From Streptomyces diastaticus subsp. diastaticus (GTDB lineage Bacteria > Actinomycetota > Actinomycetes > Streptomycetales > Streptomycetaceae): a stretch of DNA of 64,000 nt. The stretch spans positions 248,001-312,000 of the forward strand of contig NZ_BLLN01000005.1 of the NCBI RefSeq assembly GCF_011170125.1, read 5' to 3'. Below are positions 9,453 to 18,601 of the stretch, in pieces. The position numbers were made by a program, and so were the translations under genes. A model generated the notes under the pieces. That model had not been told where the DNA came from. It did no database searches and saw only the letters and a list, made by a program, of their open reading frames with translations. Within the stretch, counting starts at the first letter, position 1. Every line of letters starts with the position of its first letter.

Positions 9453-10184
9453 CTAGCCGGTGGCCGTGCGCGTGCGGACCTCGTGCGGCAGGGCCGCGGG
9501 GGCGCGCGCGCCCTGGAAGACGGTGTGGCGGCGCAGGGTGAAGCCCATCTGCTCGTAGAGCCGGATGGCGCCGGTGTTGGAGGCCGAGCCGTGCAGGCAG
9601 GGGATCTCGCCCCGGTCGCGGATGCCGGCGGCGACGGCGTCGACGAGGCGGCGGGCGAGGCCCTGTCCCCGGTGGGCCGGGTCGGTGCAGACGGCGCTGA
9701 TCTCGGTCCAGCCCGGCGGACGGAGGCGTTCGCCGGCCATGGCGACGAGGGCGCCGCCTCGGCGGACACCGAGGTAGGTGCCCAGTTCGAGGGTGTGGGT
9801 CAGGAAGGGGCCGGGGCGGGTACGGGCCACCAGATCGAGCATCTCGGGGACGTCGGCGGGGCCGAGGCGTACGGCCTCCTCGTCGTGGGCGCCCCGGACC
9901 GCTTCGCCGGTCATCTGGACGCCGTCGACGCGGAACGTCGGCTCCCAGCCCGGGGGCAGGGCGGGATCGACGGCGGCGAGGGCGAGTTCGCCGCCCGGGC
10001 CCGCGAGGGCGGCGAGGTCGGCCCAGTCGCCGGGCCCCGCGTCGTCGGGGAGGGCGAACCACGGGGAGACGTCGACGGGGTAACGGGCGACCCGGCCGCG
10101 GCGTTCGGCGAAGTGGGCGTGGGGCCCGTTGAGGGAGGCGTGGCCCGGGTTGTCCAGCGGGTGCGGAGCGGCCATGGCGCTCAT
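9453..10184 (-). CDS. GNAT family N-acetyltransferase
   Basis: The 243-residue product has an N-terminal lead of about 100 residues and a C-terminal GNAT domain. The acetyl-CoA pyrophosphate loop is HRGQGLARRL (RGQGLA at residues 172-177), preceded by EISAVCTDPA and followed by ASNTGAIRLYEQMGF, the usual beta6-alpha4 end. This combination resembles the FR47-like group of GNATs. The start is the first of two nearby ATGs (10184; the other at 10175). Substrate unknown. It is divergent from the amidase gene at 10991, with an 806-bp gap between. Confidence 0.85.
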   Translation of the reverse strand: MSAMAAPHPLDNPGHASLNGPHAHFAERRGRVARYPVDVSPWFALPDDAGPGDWADLAALAGPGGELALAAVDPALPPGWEPTFRVDGVQMTGEAVRGAHDEEAVRLGPADVPEMLDLVARTRPGPFLTHTLELGTYLGVRRGGALVAMAGERLRPPGWTEISAVCTDPAHRGQGLARRLVDAVAAGIRDRGEIPCLHGSASNTGAIRLYEQMGFTLRRHTVFQGARAPAALPHEVRTRTATG

Positions 10185-10990
10185 GCGGCGGGCTCCGCGG
10201 TGGCGCCGGGGCGCGGGCCGGGGCGCTTTGGTGGGAGGGGGTGTTCCGTGGGCATGGGTGTCGTCCTTGTCCTTCCGCTGTCGGTCCGCGCCGCGTCCCC
10301 GCCAGGGCGCGGCGCGGACGGGGCGGGCGCAGGCGGAGTGAGGCTCCGTTCTTCTCGGATGATCGCGCACGTGCCGGGCGGACCGCGAGCGCGTTCACGT
10401 GGTGGACACGGGGCCGTGGCGTCCGGTCCGCTCGGCAACGGGTCGTCCGCCGGAGCCCGAGCCGGCAAGAGGGCGCCCTCCCGCCGGCGTGAGAACGGTG
10501 GCCCTCCCGGTGGCGGTGGCGGTAGCCGTGGCAAGGGCAAGGGCGGATGCCTTCCGGCGCGAGTGGCGTGTGTCGACAGCGCGCCCCCGGCAGCACGTGC
10601 TCCAGGGGCCACGGGGGCGGCCCCGTACGGCGCCCCGGGGATGCGCAACCGGCGCCGGAAGCCGTCCACGGGCGGCGAGCTCGGGGCAGGTCCGGACCAC
10701 GATGCGGAGGCCGTGGTGCCACGCCTGATTCAACGCGCGTATACACGCTCTGAGTTGGGCGGCAGCGGAATCATTGTCATGGCTCGATCACCCCACTACG
10801 CTGACCCCTCCGCGAGCCCCGGACGGCCCCACCCGTCCGGACGCCGCCGCCCCTGGACCGAGGAGCCCCGTTGCCGTATCCCCATCCCCCGTCCGCCGCG
10901 CGGCCCGGTGTGTCCACCGGCACCGCCCCCACCGCGGCCGGTACAACGTCCGGACCGGAGTCGTCCGGAAGACGAGAGGGAACCCCCCAC
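10185..10990. other. 806-bp gap with a probable amidase promoter
   Basis: Several long frames are open here but none shows family resemblance, and all are explained by high GC. A good plus-strand promoter, TTGTCA-N17-TACGCT, lies at 10774-10802, giving a leader of about 180 nt before the amidase ATG at 10991. I see nothing else definite between 10185 and 10770. A short gene or small RNA in this space cannot be excluded. Confidence 0.45.
10774..10802 (+). promoter_or_regulatory. predicted sigma-70-like promoter of the first amidase gene
   Basis: TTGTCA at 10774-10779, 17-bp spacer, TACGCT at 10797-10802. Both hexamers and the spacing fit the vegetative (HrdB-type) consensus; the sequence around them is less GC-rich than the rest of the gap. 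Confidence 0.5.
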
Positions 10991-12550
10991 ATGACCGCAG
11001 GTCAGCACCACCGTCGCAGTGTCCCCGGCCGACGCGGCCGGCTGGCGGCGCTCGCCGCCTTCACCGTGCTCGCCTCAGGCGCGCTGACCGGCGTCGCGCC
11101 GGCTCTCGCCGCCGGGGCGGACCGGCCGTTCAACGAGGCCCTCGACCACGCCGCCGAGACCTACGACGTGCCGCGCGACCTGCTGGCCGCCGTCGGGTAC
11201 GGCGAGAGCCGCCTCGACGGCCACGACGGACAGCCCAGTCAGGCAGGCGGCTACGGCGTCATGCACCTGGTCAGCAATCCGGACCAGCACACCTTGGAGG
11301 AGGCCGCCCGGCTCACCGGCGAGTCGCCCGCCGAGCTGCGCCGCGACACCGGCACCAACCTCCTGGGCGGCGCCGCCGTGCTGCGGGCCCGCGCCGACGC
11401 CCTCGGGCTGAGCGCGGCCGAACGGGACGACATCGACGCCTGGTACGCGGCGGTCGCCAAGTACAGCGGCGCCGAGCCGGCCACGGCCCGGCTCTACGCC
11501 GACACCGTCTACCGCTTCCTCGCCGACGGTCTGCACACCTCGGTCGACGGCGAGAAGGTCGAGGTCGCCGCCCGCGACGTGGCCCCCGAACTCCCCGAGG
11601 CGCCGGAGGTCGGCCCCGCCGCCGTCAGCCAGGACTACCCCTCGGCCCGCTGGGTCCCGGCCGCCGCGGGCAACTTCGCCTCGGGGCGCTCCGCCGCGAT
11701 CAGCCAGGTGGTCGTGCACGTCACCCAGGGTTCGTACGCGGGGTCGATCAGCTGGTTCCAGAACCCGACGGCCCAGGTCAGCGCGCACTATGTGATCCGT
11801 TCCTCGGACGGCGAGGTGACCCAGATGGTCAAGGACGCCGACACCGCGTACCACGCGCGCAGCGCCAACGCCTCCACGCTCGGCATCGAGCACGAGGGGT
11901 ACGTGGACGACCCGGCGTGGTTCACCGAGGCGATGTACCGCTCCTCCGCCGCGCTGACCGCCTACCTGTGCGACCAGTACGGCATCCCGAAGGACCGCTC
12001 GCACATCGTCGGCCACGTCGAGGTGCCCGGCAACGACCACACCGACCCCGGACCGCACTGGGACTGGGACCACTACATGGAGCTGGTCGGCGGGGAGAGC
12101 GGGGCGGTCGACGAGCTGACCTTCGCCTCCTACGCCACCCAGCTCAGCGGGTCGAGCGGACCGCAGGTCAAGGCGGTGCAACGGCTGCTGACCGAGCAGG
12201 ACTACCAGCCCGGCGCGGTGGACGGCTCCTTCGGCCCGACGACGCAGACGGCCGTCCGCGCGTTCCAGCAGGACAAGGGGCTGGAGACCGACGGGATCGT
12301 GGGGAAGGCCACGTGGACCGCACTGCTCTCGGCGGGCACCACCCCCACGCTGCGCTCCGGTTCCTCGGGGGAGGCGGTGAGCAGGCTCCAGCGGGCGCTG
12401 ACGGCGGCCTCGGGGAAGACCGTCGCCGTGGACGGCGACTTCGGTTCCGGCACGGCGGGAGCGGTCAAGGCCTTCCAGAGCGCGCGGTCGCTGGAGGCGG
12501 ACGGCGTCGTGGGCGCGGCGACCTGGAAGGCGCTCCAGTCGGGCAGCTGA
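10991..12550 (+). CDS. secreted N-acetylmuramoyl-L-alanine amidase with two peptidoglycan-binding repeats
   Basis: The 519-residue product has a signal peptide (RR-rich start, cleavage near residue 40, APALA). Residues about 45-190 form a lytic-transglycosylase/lysozyme-like segment (PRDLLAAVGYGESRLDGHDG). Residues about 215-365 are an Amidase_2 (T7 lysozyme-like) zinc domain: VVVHVTQG with His243, HYVIRSSDGE, LGIEHEGY, and His350 in HTDPGPHWDWDHY. Two PG_binding_1 repeats follow, each with AVDGxFG and AVxAFQ signatures, ending at the C-terminus. It should cleave the amide between MurNAc and the stem peptide outside the cell. The ATG at 10991 follows GAGAGGGA. A paralogue lies 7.5 kb downstream. 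Confidence 0.9.
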   Translation: MTAGQHHRRSVPGRRGRLAALAAFTVLASGALTGVAPALAAGADRPFNEALDHAAETYDVPRDLLAAVGYGESRLDGHDGQPSQAGGYGVMHLVSNPDQHTLEEAARLTGESPAELRRDTGTNLLGGAAVLRARADALGLSAAERDDIDAWYAAVAKYSGAEPATARLYADTVYRFLADGLHTSVDGEKVEVAARDVAPELPEAPEVGPAAVSQDYPSARWVPAAAGNFASGRSAAISQVVVHVTQGSYAGSISWFQNPTAQVSAHYVIRSSDGEVTQMVKDADTAYHARSANASTLGIEHEGYVDDPAWFTEAMYRSSAALTAYLCDQYGIPKDRSHIVGHVEVPGNDHTDPGPHWDWDHYMELVGGESGAVDELTFASYATQLSGSSGPQVKAVQRLLTEQDYQPGAVDGSFGPTTQTAVRAFQQDKGLETDGIVGKATWTALLSAGTTPTLRSGSSGEAVSRLQRALTAASGKTVAVDGDFGSGTAGAVKAFQSARSLEADGVVGAATWKALQSGS

Positions 12551-12573
12551 CCGGCGGCCCGGCGCGCCCGTGC

Positions 12574-12608
12574 GGCCCGGTGGCGGGGGTCCTGCCCGCC
12601 ACCGGGCC
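12574..12608 (+). terminator. hairpin terminator after the first amidase
   Basis: Perfect 14-bp arms (GGCCCGGTGGCGGG and its complement) around a 7-nt loop, 23 bp after the amidase stop. Confidence 0.75.
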
Positions 12609-12694
12609 GTCCTGGTGTGAGATTCCTCCGTGCCGGCCGTGGCGGCACCGGGCGGAGAATGGAGGAGTTCCGTTCTCCAAGGAGGTGCCACAGC

Positions 12695-14071
12695 GTGGCG
12701 AACGCACCAGTCGACCGCATACCGGCCGCGAAGGTCATCACCGATCCGGCCGCCCTCGGCCGCTACCAGCACGACGAGGCGGAGTGGGCGCCGTACGGCA
12801 CACCGCTGGCCGTGGTACGGCCCCGGACCGCCGAGGAGGTCCGCGACGTGGTGCGGTTCTGCCTGGAGCACCGGGTGCCGGTGATCGCCCGTGGCGCGGG
12901 CACCGGCCTGTCGGGCGGCGCCAACGCCGTGGACGGCGCGGTGATCCTCTCCTTCGAGGACATGGACCAGGTGCTGCGCATCGACACCGACGAGCGGTAC
13001 GCCGTGGTGCAGCCGGGCGTCGTCAACGACGACCTGCGGGCCGCCTGCGCCGAGCACGGCCTGTGGTATCCGCCGGACCCGGCCAGCTCCCCGTGGTCGA
13101 CGATCGGCGGGAACGTCGCCACCAACGCCGGCGGCATGTGCTGCGTGAAGTACGGCGTGACCCGCGACTACGTGCTGGAGCTGGAGCTGGTCAACGGCCG
13201 GGGCGAGCTGGTCCGGGTGGGCCGCCGGACCGCCAAGGGCGTGGCCGGTTACGACCTGGCGGGGCTGATGGTCGGCTCCGAGGGGACGCTCGGCGTCATC
13301 ACGGAGATCACCGTGCGGCTGCGCCCCTCGCGTCCCCCGGAGCGGACGGTGGCGGGGTACTTCGACTCGGTGGTGGACGCCGGGCAGGCGGTCAGCGCGG
13401 TGACGGCGGCCGGGATCGTCCCCTCGGCGCTGGAGCTGGTGGACCGGCACTGCCTGGCGGCGGTCGACGCGTGGAAGAACATGGGGCTGTCCGCCGACGC
13501 CAACGTGGTGCTGCTGGGCCGGATCGACACCCCCGGCGCGGAGGGCGACGCCGAGGCGGAGCAGATGCGCGAGTGCTTCGAGAAGGCCGGCGCCGGGTGG
13601 GCCGTGGTCTCCACCGACCAGCAGGAGGCGGACGCGCTGTTCCAGGCGCGGCGGCTGGCCTACCCGGCGCTGGAGCGCCTGGGTCCGCTGCTGACCGAGG
13701 ACGTGTGCGTGCCCCGGATGGCGCTGCCGGAGATGCTGCGCCGGATCGAGGAGATCTCCGAACGGCACGACGTCCACGTGGCCAACGTGGCGCACGCCGG
13801 GGACGGCAACCTGCACCCGCTGATCATCACGAAGGCCGGCGACGACGCGGCGAAGGCGCGGGCGCAGTTGGTCTTCGACGAGATCCTGGACGAGGCGATC
13901 GCGCTGGGCGGCACCGTGACGGGCGAGCACGGCGTGGGGCTGCTGAAGATGCGCGGCATGGACAAGGAGCTGGGCGAGGCGGTGCTGGGCATGCACCATG
14001 CGGTGAAGTCGGCGCTCGACCCGGCGGGCATCCTCAACCCGGGCAAGGTGGTGGCCGACCGCCGCGGGTGA
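12695..14071 (+). CDS. FAD-linked oxidase of the GlcD/lactate dehydrogenase family
   Basis: The 458-residue product has an FAD_binding_4 (PCMH-type) domain at about 35-175 with VIARGAGTGLSGGA, PDPASSPWSTIGGNVATNAG and LMVGSEGTLGVIT, then an FAD-oxidase C-terminal domain ending in HAGDGNLHPLI, GGTVTGEHGVGLLK and ALDPAGILNPGKV. These are the signatures of glycolate oxidase subunit D and D-lactate dehydrogenases, flavoenzymes that oxidise 2-hydroxyacids. The GTG start at 12695 has a near-perfect AAGGAGGTG seven bases upstream. No GlcE or GlcF partner is adjacent, so it probably acts alone like the D-2-hydroxyacid dehydrogenases. Substrate not resolved. Confidence 0.85.
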   Translation: MANAPVDRIPAAKVITDPAALGRYQHDEAEWAPYGTPLAVVRPRTAEEVRDVVRFCLEHRVPVIARGAGTGLSGGANAVDGAVILSFEDMDQVLRIDTDERYAVVQPGVVNDDLRAACAEHGLWYPPDPASSPWSTIGGNVATNAGGMCCVKYGVTRDYVLELELVNGRGELVRVGRRTAKGVAGYDLAGLMVGSEGTLGVITEITVRLRPSRPPERTVAGYFDSVVDAGQAVSAVTAAGIVPSALELVDRHCLAAVDAWKNMGLSADANVVLLGRIDTPGAEGDAEAEQMRECFEKAGAGWAVVSTDQQEADALFQARRLAYPALERLGPLLTEDVCVPRMALPEMLRRIEEISERHDVHVANVAHAGDGNLHPLIITKAGDDAAKARAQLVFDEILDEAIALGGTVTGEHGVGLLKMRGMDKELGEAVLGMHHAVKSALDPAGILNPGKVVADRRG

Positions 14072-14254
14072 GCGGAGCCTGCGCACCGGGGCCCGCGCGG
14101 GACCACGCCGTCCTCCCCGCGCGGCCCACGGAACCGCGCCCCTCCGGCTGAGGGCGGCGCTGAGGGCCTGGGAGCGGCGGCCCCGCCGAGGATGCCCCCG
14201 GGCGGCGGGGGCTCGTCGGGGACGGCGGTCACGGCGGACGGCGGGCCCGCGGTC

Positions 14255-15214
14255 TCAGGCCGGCGTACCGAAGCGAGGGTGGGCGGCGAGCCAGGCGCGG
14301 TAGCTGTCGCTGCGGCCCGCGGCCTCGCGGTGGGCGGCGCGGGCGTGGCCGAGGACGGCGCCGGCCGCGCCCGCGGCGGGCGAGCCGGGGTGGAGGCCGA
14401 GGAGGTGGCGCCAGCTGAGCGGGGCTCCCGCGAGGGGGCGGGTGACGAGGCCGGGGGTGGGCGGGAAGGTGGCACGGCAGAGGCCGACGGCGCGGCCGAC
14501 CTGGACGAGGTGGACGCAGGAGGCGGTGTCGGTCTCGAAGACCGAGAGCGGAGTGAATCCGGCACGGGCGCAGGCGGCGGCGAAGCAGTCGGCGAAGCAG
14601 CCGTCCCCCGGCACGTCGGTCCACGCCTCGTGGGAGAGGCGGGCGAGGGGGATCTCCGTCTCGCCGGCGAGGGGGTGGCCCTCGGGGAGCATGACGAAGA
14701 CCGGGTCCACGCCGACGACCTGCCAGACGAGGTCGGCCTCGCGGGGCGGGCTGCTCTCGCCGCAGACGCCGATGAGGGCGTAGTCGAGGCGTCCGGCGAC
14801 GAGCAGGGAGCTGATCTCGTCGACGGACCAGGAGGTGTGCGTGGAGACGGGGGCGGCGGGTTCGGCGGCGGCGAGGCGGTCGACGAGGGCGCCGAGGAGT
14901 GGTCCGTGCGTGGCGCCGACGCGGAAGCGGCGGATGCGGTTCCAGGAGTTGGCGAAGCGGACGGCGTCGTCCTGGAGTTCGCGCATGGCGGGGAGGACGA
15001 CGCGGGCGCGTTCCAGGACGAGTTCGCCGAGCAGGGTGGGTCGGGCGCCGGTGTGGTCACGGTCGAAGAGAGGGCCGCCGAGGGCCTTCTCGATGCGCCG
15101 CAGTTGACTGGAGAGGGCGGGCTGGGCGAGACCGAGGGCGGCGGCCGCGCGCGTGAGGCTTCCTTCGTCGGCGATGGCCCGTACGGTCCGCAGGTGACGC
15201 AACTCCAGGTCCAT
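14255..15214 (-). CDS. LysR family transcriptional regulator
   Basis: The 319-residue product begins with the standard LysR winged helix: LRHLRTVRAIADEGSLTRAA, then ALGLAQPALSSQLRRIEKAL and GGPLFDR. The C-terminal part is a periplasmic-binding-protein-like effector domain (RRFRVGATHGPLL onwards; DPVFVMLPEGHPLA). The length is normal for the family. It is transcribed divergently from the PAS/phosphatase-like gene at 15435. The 220-bp space between them contains a 20-bp near-palindrome at 15303-15322, so self-regulation and control of the divergent gene are both plausible. The effector is unknown. Confidence 0.9.
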   Translation of the reverse strand: MDLELRHLRTVRAIADEGSLTRAAAALGLAQPALSSQLRRIEKALGGPLFDRDHTGARPTLLGELVLERARVVLPAMRELQDDAVRFANSWNRIRRFRVGATHGPLLGALVDRLAAAEPAAPVSTHTSWSVDEISSLLVAGRLDYALIGVCGESSPPREADLVWQVVGVDPVFVMLPEGHPLAGETEIPLARLSHEAWTDVPGDGCFADCFAAACARAGFTPLSVFETDTASCVHLVQVGRAVGLCRATFPPTPGLVTRPLAGAPLSWRHLLGLHPGSPAAGAAGAVLGHARAAHREAAGRSDSYRAWLAAHPRFGTPA

Positions 15215-15302
15215 ACCAGGAAGTTATGGCCGCCGGGTGGCGGCGGCAATACGCCGGAGGGCGGCGGTCGGCCGGGGGAGGCCGGGCCGGCGACCTCCAG
15301 GG

Positions 15303-15322
15303 CTTCCGGCATATGCCAGAAG
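15303..15322. promoter_or_regulatory. near-palindrome, candidate LysR operator
   Basis: CTTCCGGCATATGCCAGAAG: the central ten bases are a perfect palindrome and the flanking CTTC/GAAG also match, with one mismatched pair. A second, weaker dyad (CCATA-N9-TATGG, 15211-15229) overlaps the LysR start codon. The location between divergent genes is where LysR proteins normally bind. Confidence 0.5.
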
Positions 15323-15434
15323 CACCATCGGGTCGAGTATCGCCGAATCACTCCCGGGCGACCGGCCCCTGTGCCACAGTCGTACCCGGCCCGCTGTCGG
15401 CCGCCGTCCGCGTCCGCCCCGTCTCGGAGTACGT

Positions 15435-16718
15435 ATGTCCTCGCGCTCCCCGGTCCACCCCGCGCCGGAGCCGTCCGCGCGCGGCTCGGTGCGGGCGCTG
15501 ATCGACGGCACCCGGCGGTTACGGGGCGCATTGGACGCGGTACGGCAGGACGAGGAGGGCGGCGAGCCCGACCCGCCGCGCCGCCGCGCCCTCCACGACC
15601 TGGCGCTCCGCCAGCTGGACGCGGTGGGCGGGCACCTGGGGCGGCTCAGCGAGGGATGGTCCGGGGCCTCGCGCCCGGCGGTCCGGGGCGGCCCGGGGAC
15701 CGCCGAGGGCAGCGCCGAGTGGGACCTGCTCACCGACGAGGTGTGCTGGTCCCCGGAGCTGTACCGCCTCCTCGGCCGCGACCCGGGCTCCCGCGCCCTG
15801 TCCCTGGACGAACTCCCCTCCCTCCTGCTCCCGGAGGACCAGCCGCTGCTCACCGCGATGGTCACCGACTGCCTGATCGACGGCAGGCCGCTGGACGGCG
15901 CCTTCCGCGTGGTGGGCGGCGACGGCGCCGTGCGCACCCTGCACATGAGCGGAGCACCGGTCCTCGACGAGCAGGGGTCCACCGCCTGCCTGCGCGCGGC
16001 CCTCCGCGACGTGACCGGCGCCCGCACCCCGGCCGGACGCACCCTCGCCGCTCCCCCGCCGTCCGCCGGCCCCGGCCCGGCGGCGCGGACCACGACAGCC
16101 GTACGCCAGCTGCCGCCGTGCCCGGGCGCCGAGCCGGACGGCCTCTGGTGCGACGTGCTGACCCTGCCGGACGGCCGCACCCTGCTGGCGGCGGGCGACC
16201 GCCCGCCCGCGCTCAGCCGGGACCTGCTCGCGGGCACGCTGCGCGGCCTCGTGGCCGCGGGCGAGGCACCCGAGGACGCGCTGGAGCTGGCGGCCGGCCT
16301 GCTCGGTGGTACCGGGACGGACCCGGTCGGACCCGCACTGTGCTGTGTGCACGACCCGGTGACCGGCACCCTGTTCTGGGGCCGCACCGGCGGTCACCCC
16401 GCTCCGCTGCTCCGGCGCGACGGCGTCCCCCTCCCGCTGGACCTCGGCGGACCGGAGGAGCGTCTGCTCCCCGGCGACCTGCTCCTCCTGCACACCCTGA
16501 GCACCGCCGGCCCTGCTGCGCCGGACCCTGGCCGCACCACGTCCACCGGTGTCCTGCTGGCCCTCTCCCCTGCCCTCGGCCCGGACCTCGATGCCGGCGC
16601 CTGCGCGGATCGGGCGGCCGAGGCGCTCGCCGAGTCGGCCGAGGACGGGCAGCGCGGAGCGGCGCAGGTGGTCGCCCTCCGGGCGGGCACCGGTTCGGGT
16701 CCGGCCGGGCACGGCTGA
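15435..16718 (+). CDS. PAS domain protein with degenerate SpoIIE/PP2C-like phosphatase domain
   Basis: The 427-residue product has a helical N-terminus, a PAS domain at about 95-195 (CWSPELYRLLGRDPGSRALS, then AFRVVGGDGAVRTLHMSGAP and ALRDVTGA) and a C-terminal region, about 215-425, that follows the SpoIIE/PP2C pattern: LWCDVLTLPDGRTLLAAGD where active family members have GGDWYDxxxLxDGxxxxxxGDV. The first metal-binding Asp position is replaced (DGLWCDV) and the ALLRRDG/LLPGDLLLLHT end is kept. Streptomyces encodes many such anti-anti-sigma phosphatases; here catalysis is uncertain and a sensory or adaptor role is possible. ATG at 15435. Divergent from the LysR gene. Confidence 0.65.
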   Translation: MSSRSPVHPAPEPSARGSVRALIDGTRRLRGALDAVRQDEEGGEPDPPRRRALHDLALRQLDAVGGHLGRLSEGWSGASRPAVRGGPGTAEGSAEWDLLTDEVCWSPELYRLLGRDPGSRALSLDELPSLLLPEDQPLLTAMVTDCLIDGRPLDGAFRVVGGDGAVRTLHMSGAPVLDEQGSTACLRAALRDVTGARTPAGRTLAAPPPSAGPGPAARTTTAVRQLPPCPGAEPDGLWCDVLTLPDGRTLLAAGDRPPALSRDLLAGTLRGLVAAGEAPEDALELAAGLLGGTGTDPVGPALCCVHDPVTGTLFWGRTGGHPAPLLRRDGVPLPLDLGGPEERLLPGDLLLLHTLSTAGPAAPDPGRTTSTGVLLALSPALGPDLDAGACADRAAEALAESAEDGQRGAAQVVALRAGTGSGPAGHG

Positions 16719-16737
16719 GCGCGGACACGCCGACGGG

Positions 16738-16786
16738 TGTCCGGGCGCCCGGACATGCGCCGGTCGCCGGTCGCCGGTCGCCGGTG
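16738..16786. repeat. 18-bp palindrome plus four 7-bp tandem repeats between convergent genes
   Basis: TGTCCGGGC/GCCCGGACA at 16738-16755 is a perfect palindrome and would serve as a terminator for the upstream plus-strand gene. It is followed at 16759-16786 by four copies of GCCGGTC, the last with one change. The copy number may vary between strains. Confidence 0.6.
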
Positions 16787-16866
16787 AGAACCTCCGTCCA
16801 CGACGCCTCGGAAGCACGCGGCGGGCCGGGTGTCGCGGGTGGGGCTTGCGTGGTGAGCCGGGCGCG

Positions 16867-18366
16867 TCAGGCCGGGGCGGCGCGCCGGCCGCCGACGGGC
16901 TTGGGCTGATCGCTCGGCATGACCATCTCGATCTCCTCGCGGAGACTCTCGATCCTCGGTGAGCCCGCGTAGTGCGCGGTGAGCCGGTACATCTCCCGCA
17001 GCCGGTCCCAGGTGCGGTGCGAGGAGTTGTCGCTCATCGAGGCGAGGGCCAGCCGCGCGTAGCGGTCGGCCTGCTCCGGATCGTCGGCGATGAAGCAGGC
17101 GGAGGCGAGCGAGAGGTGGTCGAAGATCTTCGACCGCTCCCGCTGCTCCGAGCGCAGCTCCAGGGCGATCTTGGCGTGGTGCTCGGCCTGCTTGGCCGCC
17201 GCCGGCTCGTGCTCGGCGAGGGTCCGGTAGGCGAGGGCCTGCATACCGTGCAGGTCGGCCTTGTCGAACATCTGCATCCAGTTGGGCGGCTCCTTGTCGC
17301 CGCGGTCGGAGACGAAGAGCGTCTCGGCCTCGCCGAGGGTGCGGCGCACGGCCTGGCCCCGGCCCATCGCCGCCTGCGCCCACGCCTCGATGGTGCGGAA
17401 CATGGCGCGGGTTCGCGGCAGCGCCTCCTCACCGGAGCCGGTCTTGGCCAGCTTCATGAGGTCGAGCGCCTCGTCCGGCCTGCCGAGGTGCACCATCTGG
17501 CGGGCGGCGCGCGAGAGCGCCTCGCCGGCGCGTGGGCGGTCGCCGCCCTCACGGGCGGCGTGGGTGGCGATGACGAAGTACTTCTGCGCGGTGGGCTCCA
17601 GGCCCACGTCGTGGGACATCCAGCCGGCCAGGACGGCGAGGTTGGCGGCCACGCCCCACAGACGGCGCTGAAGGTGGTCCGGATGGCGGTAGGAGAGCAT
17701 GCCGCCGACCTCGTTGAGCTGGCCGACCACGGCCTTGCGCTGGAGGCCGCCGCCCCGGGAGGCGTCCCAGGCACGGAAGATGTCGACGGAGTGTTCGAGT
17801 TCGGCGACCTCCTGGGAGCCGACCGGAGCCGCCTCGTAACGGTCGAAGCCGGCCTGGTCGGCGTAGCCGGCCCGGGGGCCCGGCAGGGCGGAGGGGGCAG
17901 CGGGGTCGGCCTGGAGCCAGTCGTACATGGCGGTGGAGAGCACGGAGCCCGCGGTGAGCGCGGCGCCCGCGCCCATCAAGCCTCGTCGGTTGAGCATGAG
18001 GTCCATTCCCGTGAATTCGGTGAGGACCGCAGCCGTTCGCTCGGGCGCCCATGGCACGCCGTCGGAGCGCTCGCCGCTCCCGCCCGGCCGCCGTTTCCCC
18101 GTGCGCCCGCGTCGAACCAGACCGAGATCCTCGATGGTCACGACACGGCCGAGTTGCTCGGTGAACAGGGCCGCCAGCACGGTGGGCACCGGGTCGCGCG
18201 GGATCTCTCCCGTGTCGATCCAGCGCCGGACCCGCGAGGTGTCGGTCGCCAGCTGGGGGTGGCCCATGGCCGCCGCCTGCCGGTTCACGAGCCGGGCGAG
18301 TTCCCCCTTGGACCAGCCGGTCAGGCCGAAGTGGTCCGCAAGGCGGGTGTTGGGTTGTCCGCTCAC
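16867..18366 (-). CDS. NsdA-like regulatory protein with N-terminal HTH and TPR-like C-terminus
   Basis: The 499-residue product starts with a helix-turn-helix-like region containing TGWSKGELARLVNRQA and LATDTSRVRRWIDTGEIPRD, followed by an Arg-rich linker, a hydrophobic segment (RRGLMGAGAALTAGSVLSTA, about 125-150) and a long helical TPR-like region (about 200-480: AARQMVHLGRPDEALDLMKL, AYRTLAEHEPAAAKQAEHHA). This layout matches the NsdA family of Streptomyces, where NsdA is a negative regulator of sporulation and antibiotic production. The exact orthologue cannot be settled by eye, so no gene symbol is given. An inverted repeat just upstream (18394-18412) suggests regulation at its own promoter. 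Confidence 0.75.
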   Translation of the reverse strand: MSGQPNTRLADHFGLTGWSKGELARLVNRQAAAMGHPQLATDTSRVRRWIDTGEIPRDPVPTVLAALFTEQLGRVVTIEDLGLVRRGRTGKRRPGGSGERSDGVPWAPERTAAVLTEFTGMDLMLNRRGLMGAGAALTAGSVLSTAMYDWLQADPAAPSALPGPRAGYADQAGFDRYEAAPVGSQEVAELEHSVDIFRAWDASRGGGLQRKAVVGQLNEVGGMLSYRHPDHLQRRLWGVAANLAVLAGWMSHDVGLEPTAQKYFVIATHAAREGGDRPRAGEALSRAARQMVHLGRPDEALDLMKLAKTGSGEEALPRTRAMFRTIEAWAQAAMGRGQAVRRTLGEAETLFVSDRGDKEPPNWMQMFDKADLHGMQALAYRTLAEHEPAAAKQAEHHAKIALELRSEQRERSKIFDHLSLASACFIADDPEQADRYARLALASMSDNSSHRTWDRLREMYRLTAHYAGSPRIESLREEIEMVMPSDQPKPVGGRRAAPA

Positions 18367-18393
18367 GTCAAGCCCCCAGGTTCTCGGCTGAGT

Positions 18394-18412
18394 TGACAGT
18401 AACCCCCTGTCA
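18394..18412. promoter_or_regulatory. inverted repeat upstream of the NsdA-like gene
   Basis: TGACAG-N7-CTGTCA, 28 bp upstream of the NsdA-like start codon. Immediately beyond, at 18430-18455, GCCAGGGT and GCCAG motifs are repeated three times. Either could be a protein-binding site controlling one or both divergent genes. Confidence 0.45.
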
Positions 18413-18601
18413 GTTGCTGAGCGACTATTCGCCAGGGTTCGCCAGGGTGCGCCAGATGGTGTGCCACCGGGGGGCGGGTGTCAGGTAGACATGCGCCTCC
18501 CCGACCCGGTGGCCGTCCCCCGCACTCCCCAGGGTGCGGCCCGGTGACCGGGCCGGGCGGGCGCGCACCTCACCAGGCACACGAAGGGATCTGTCAGGCT
18601 C

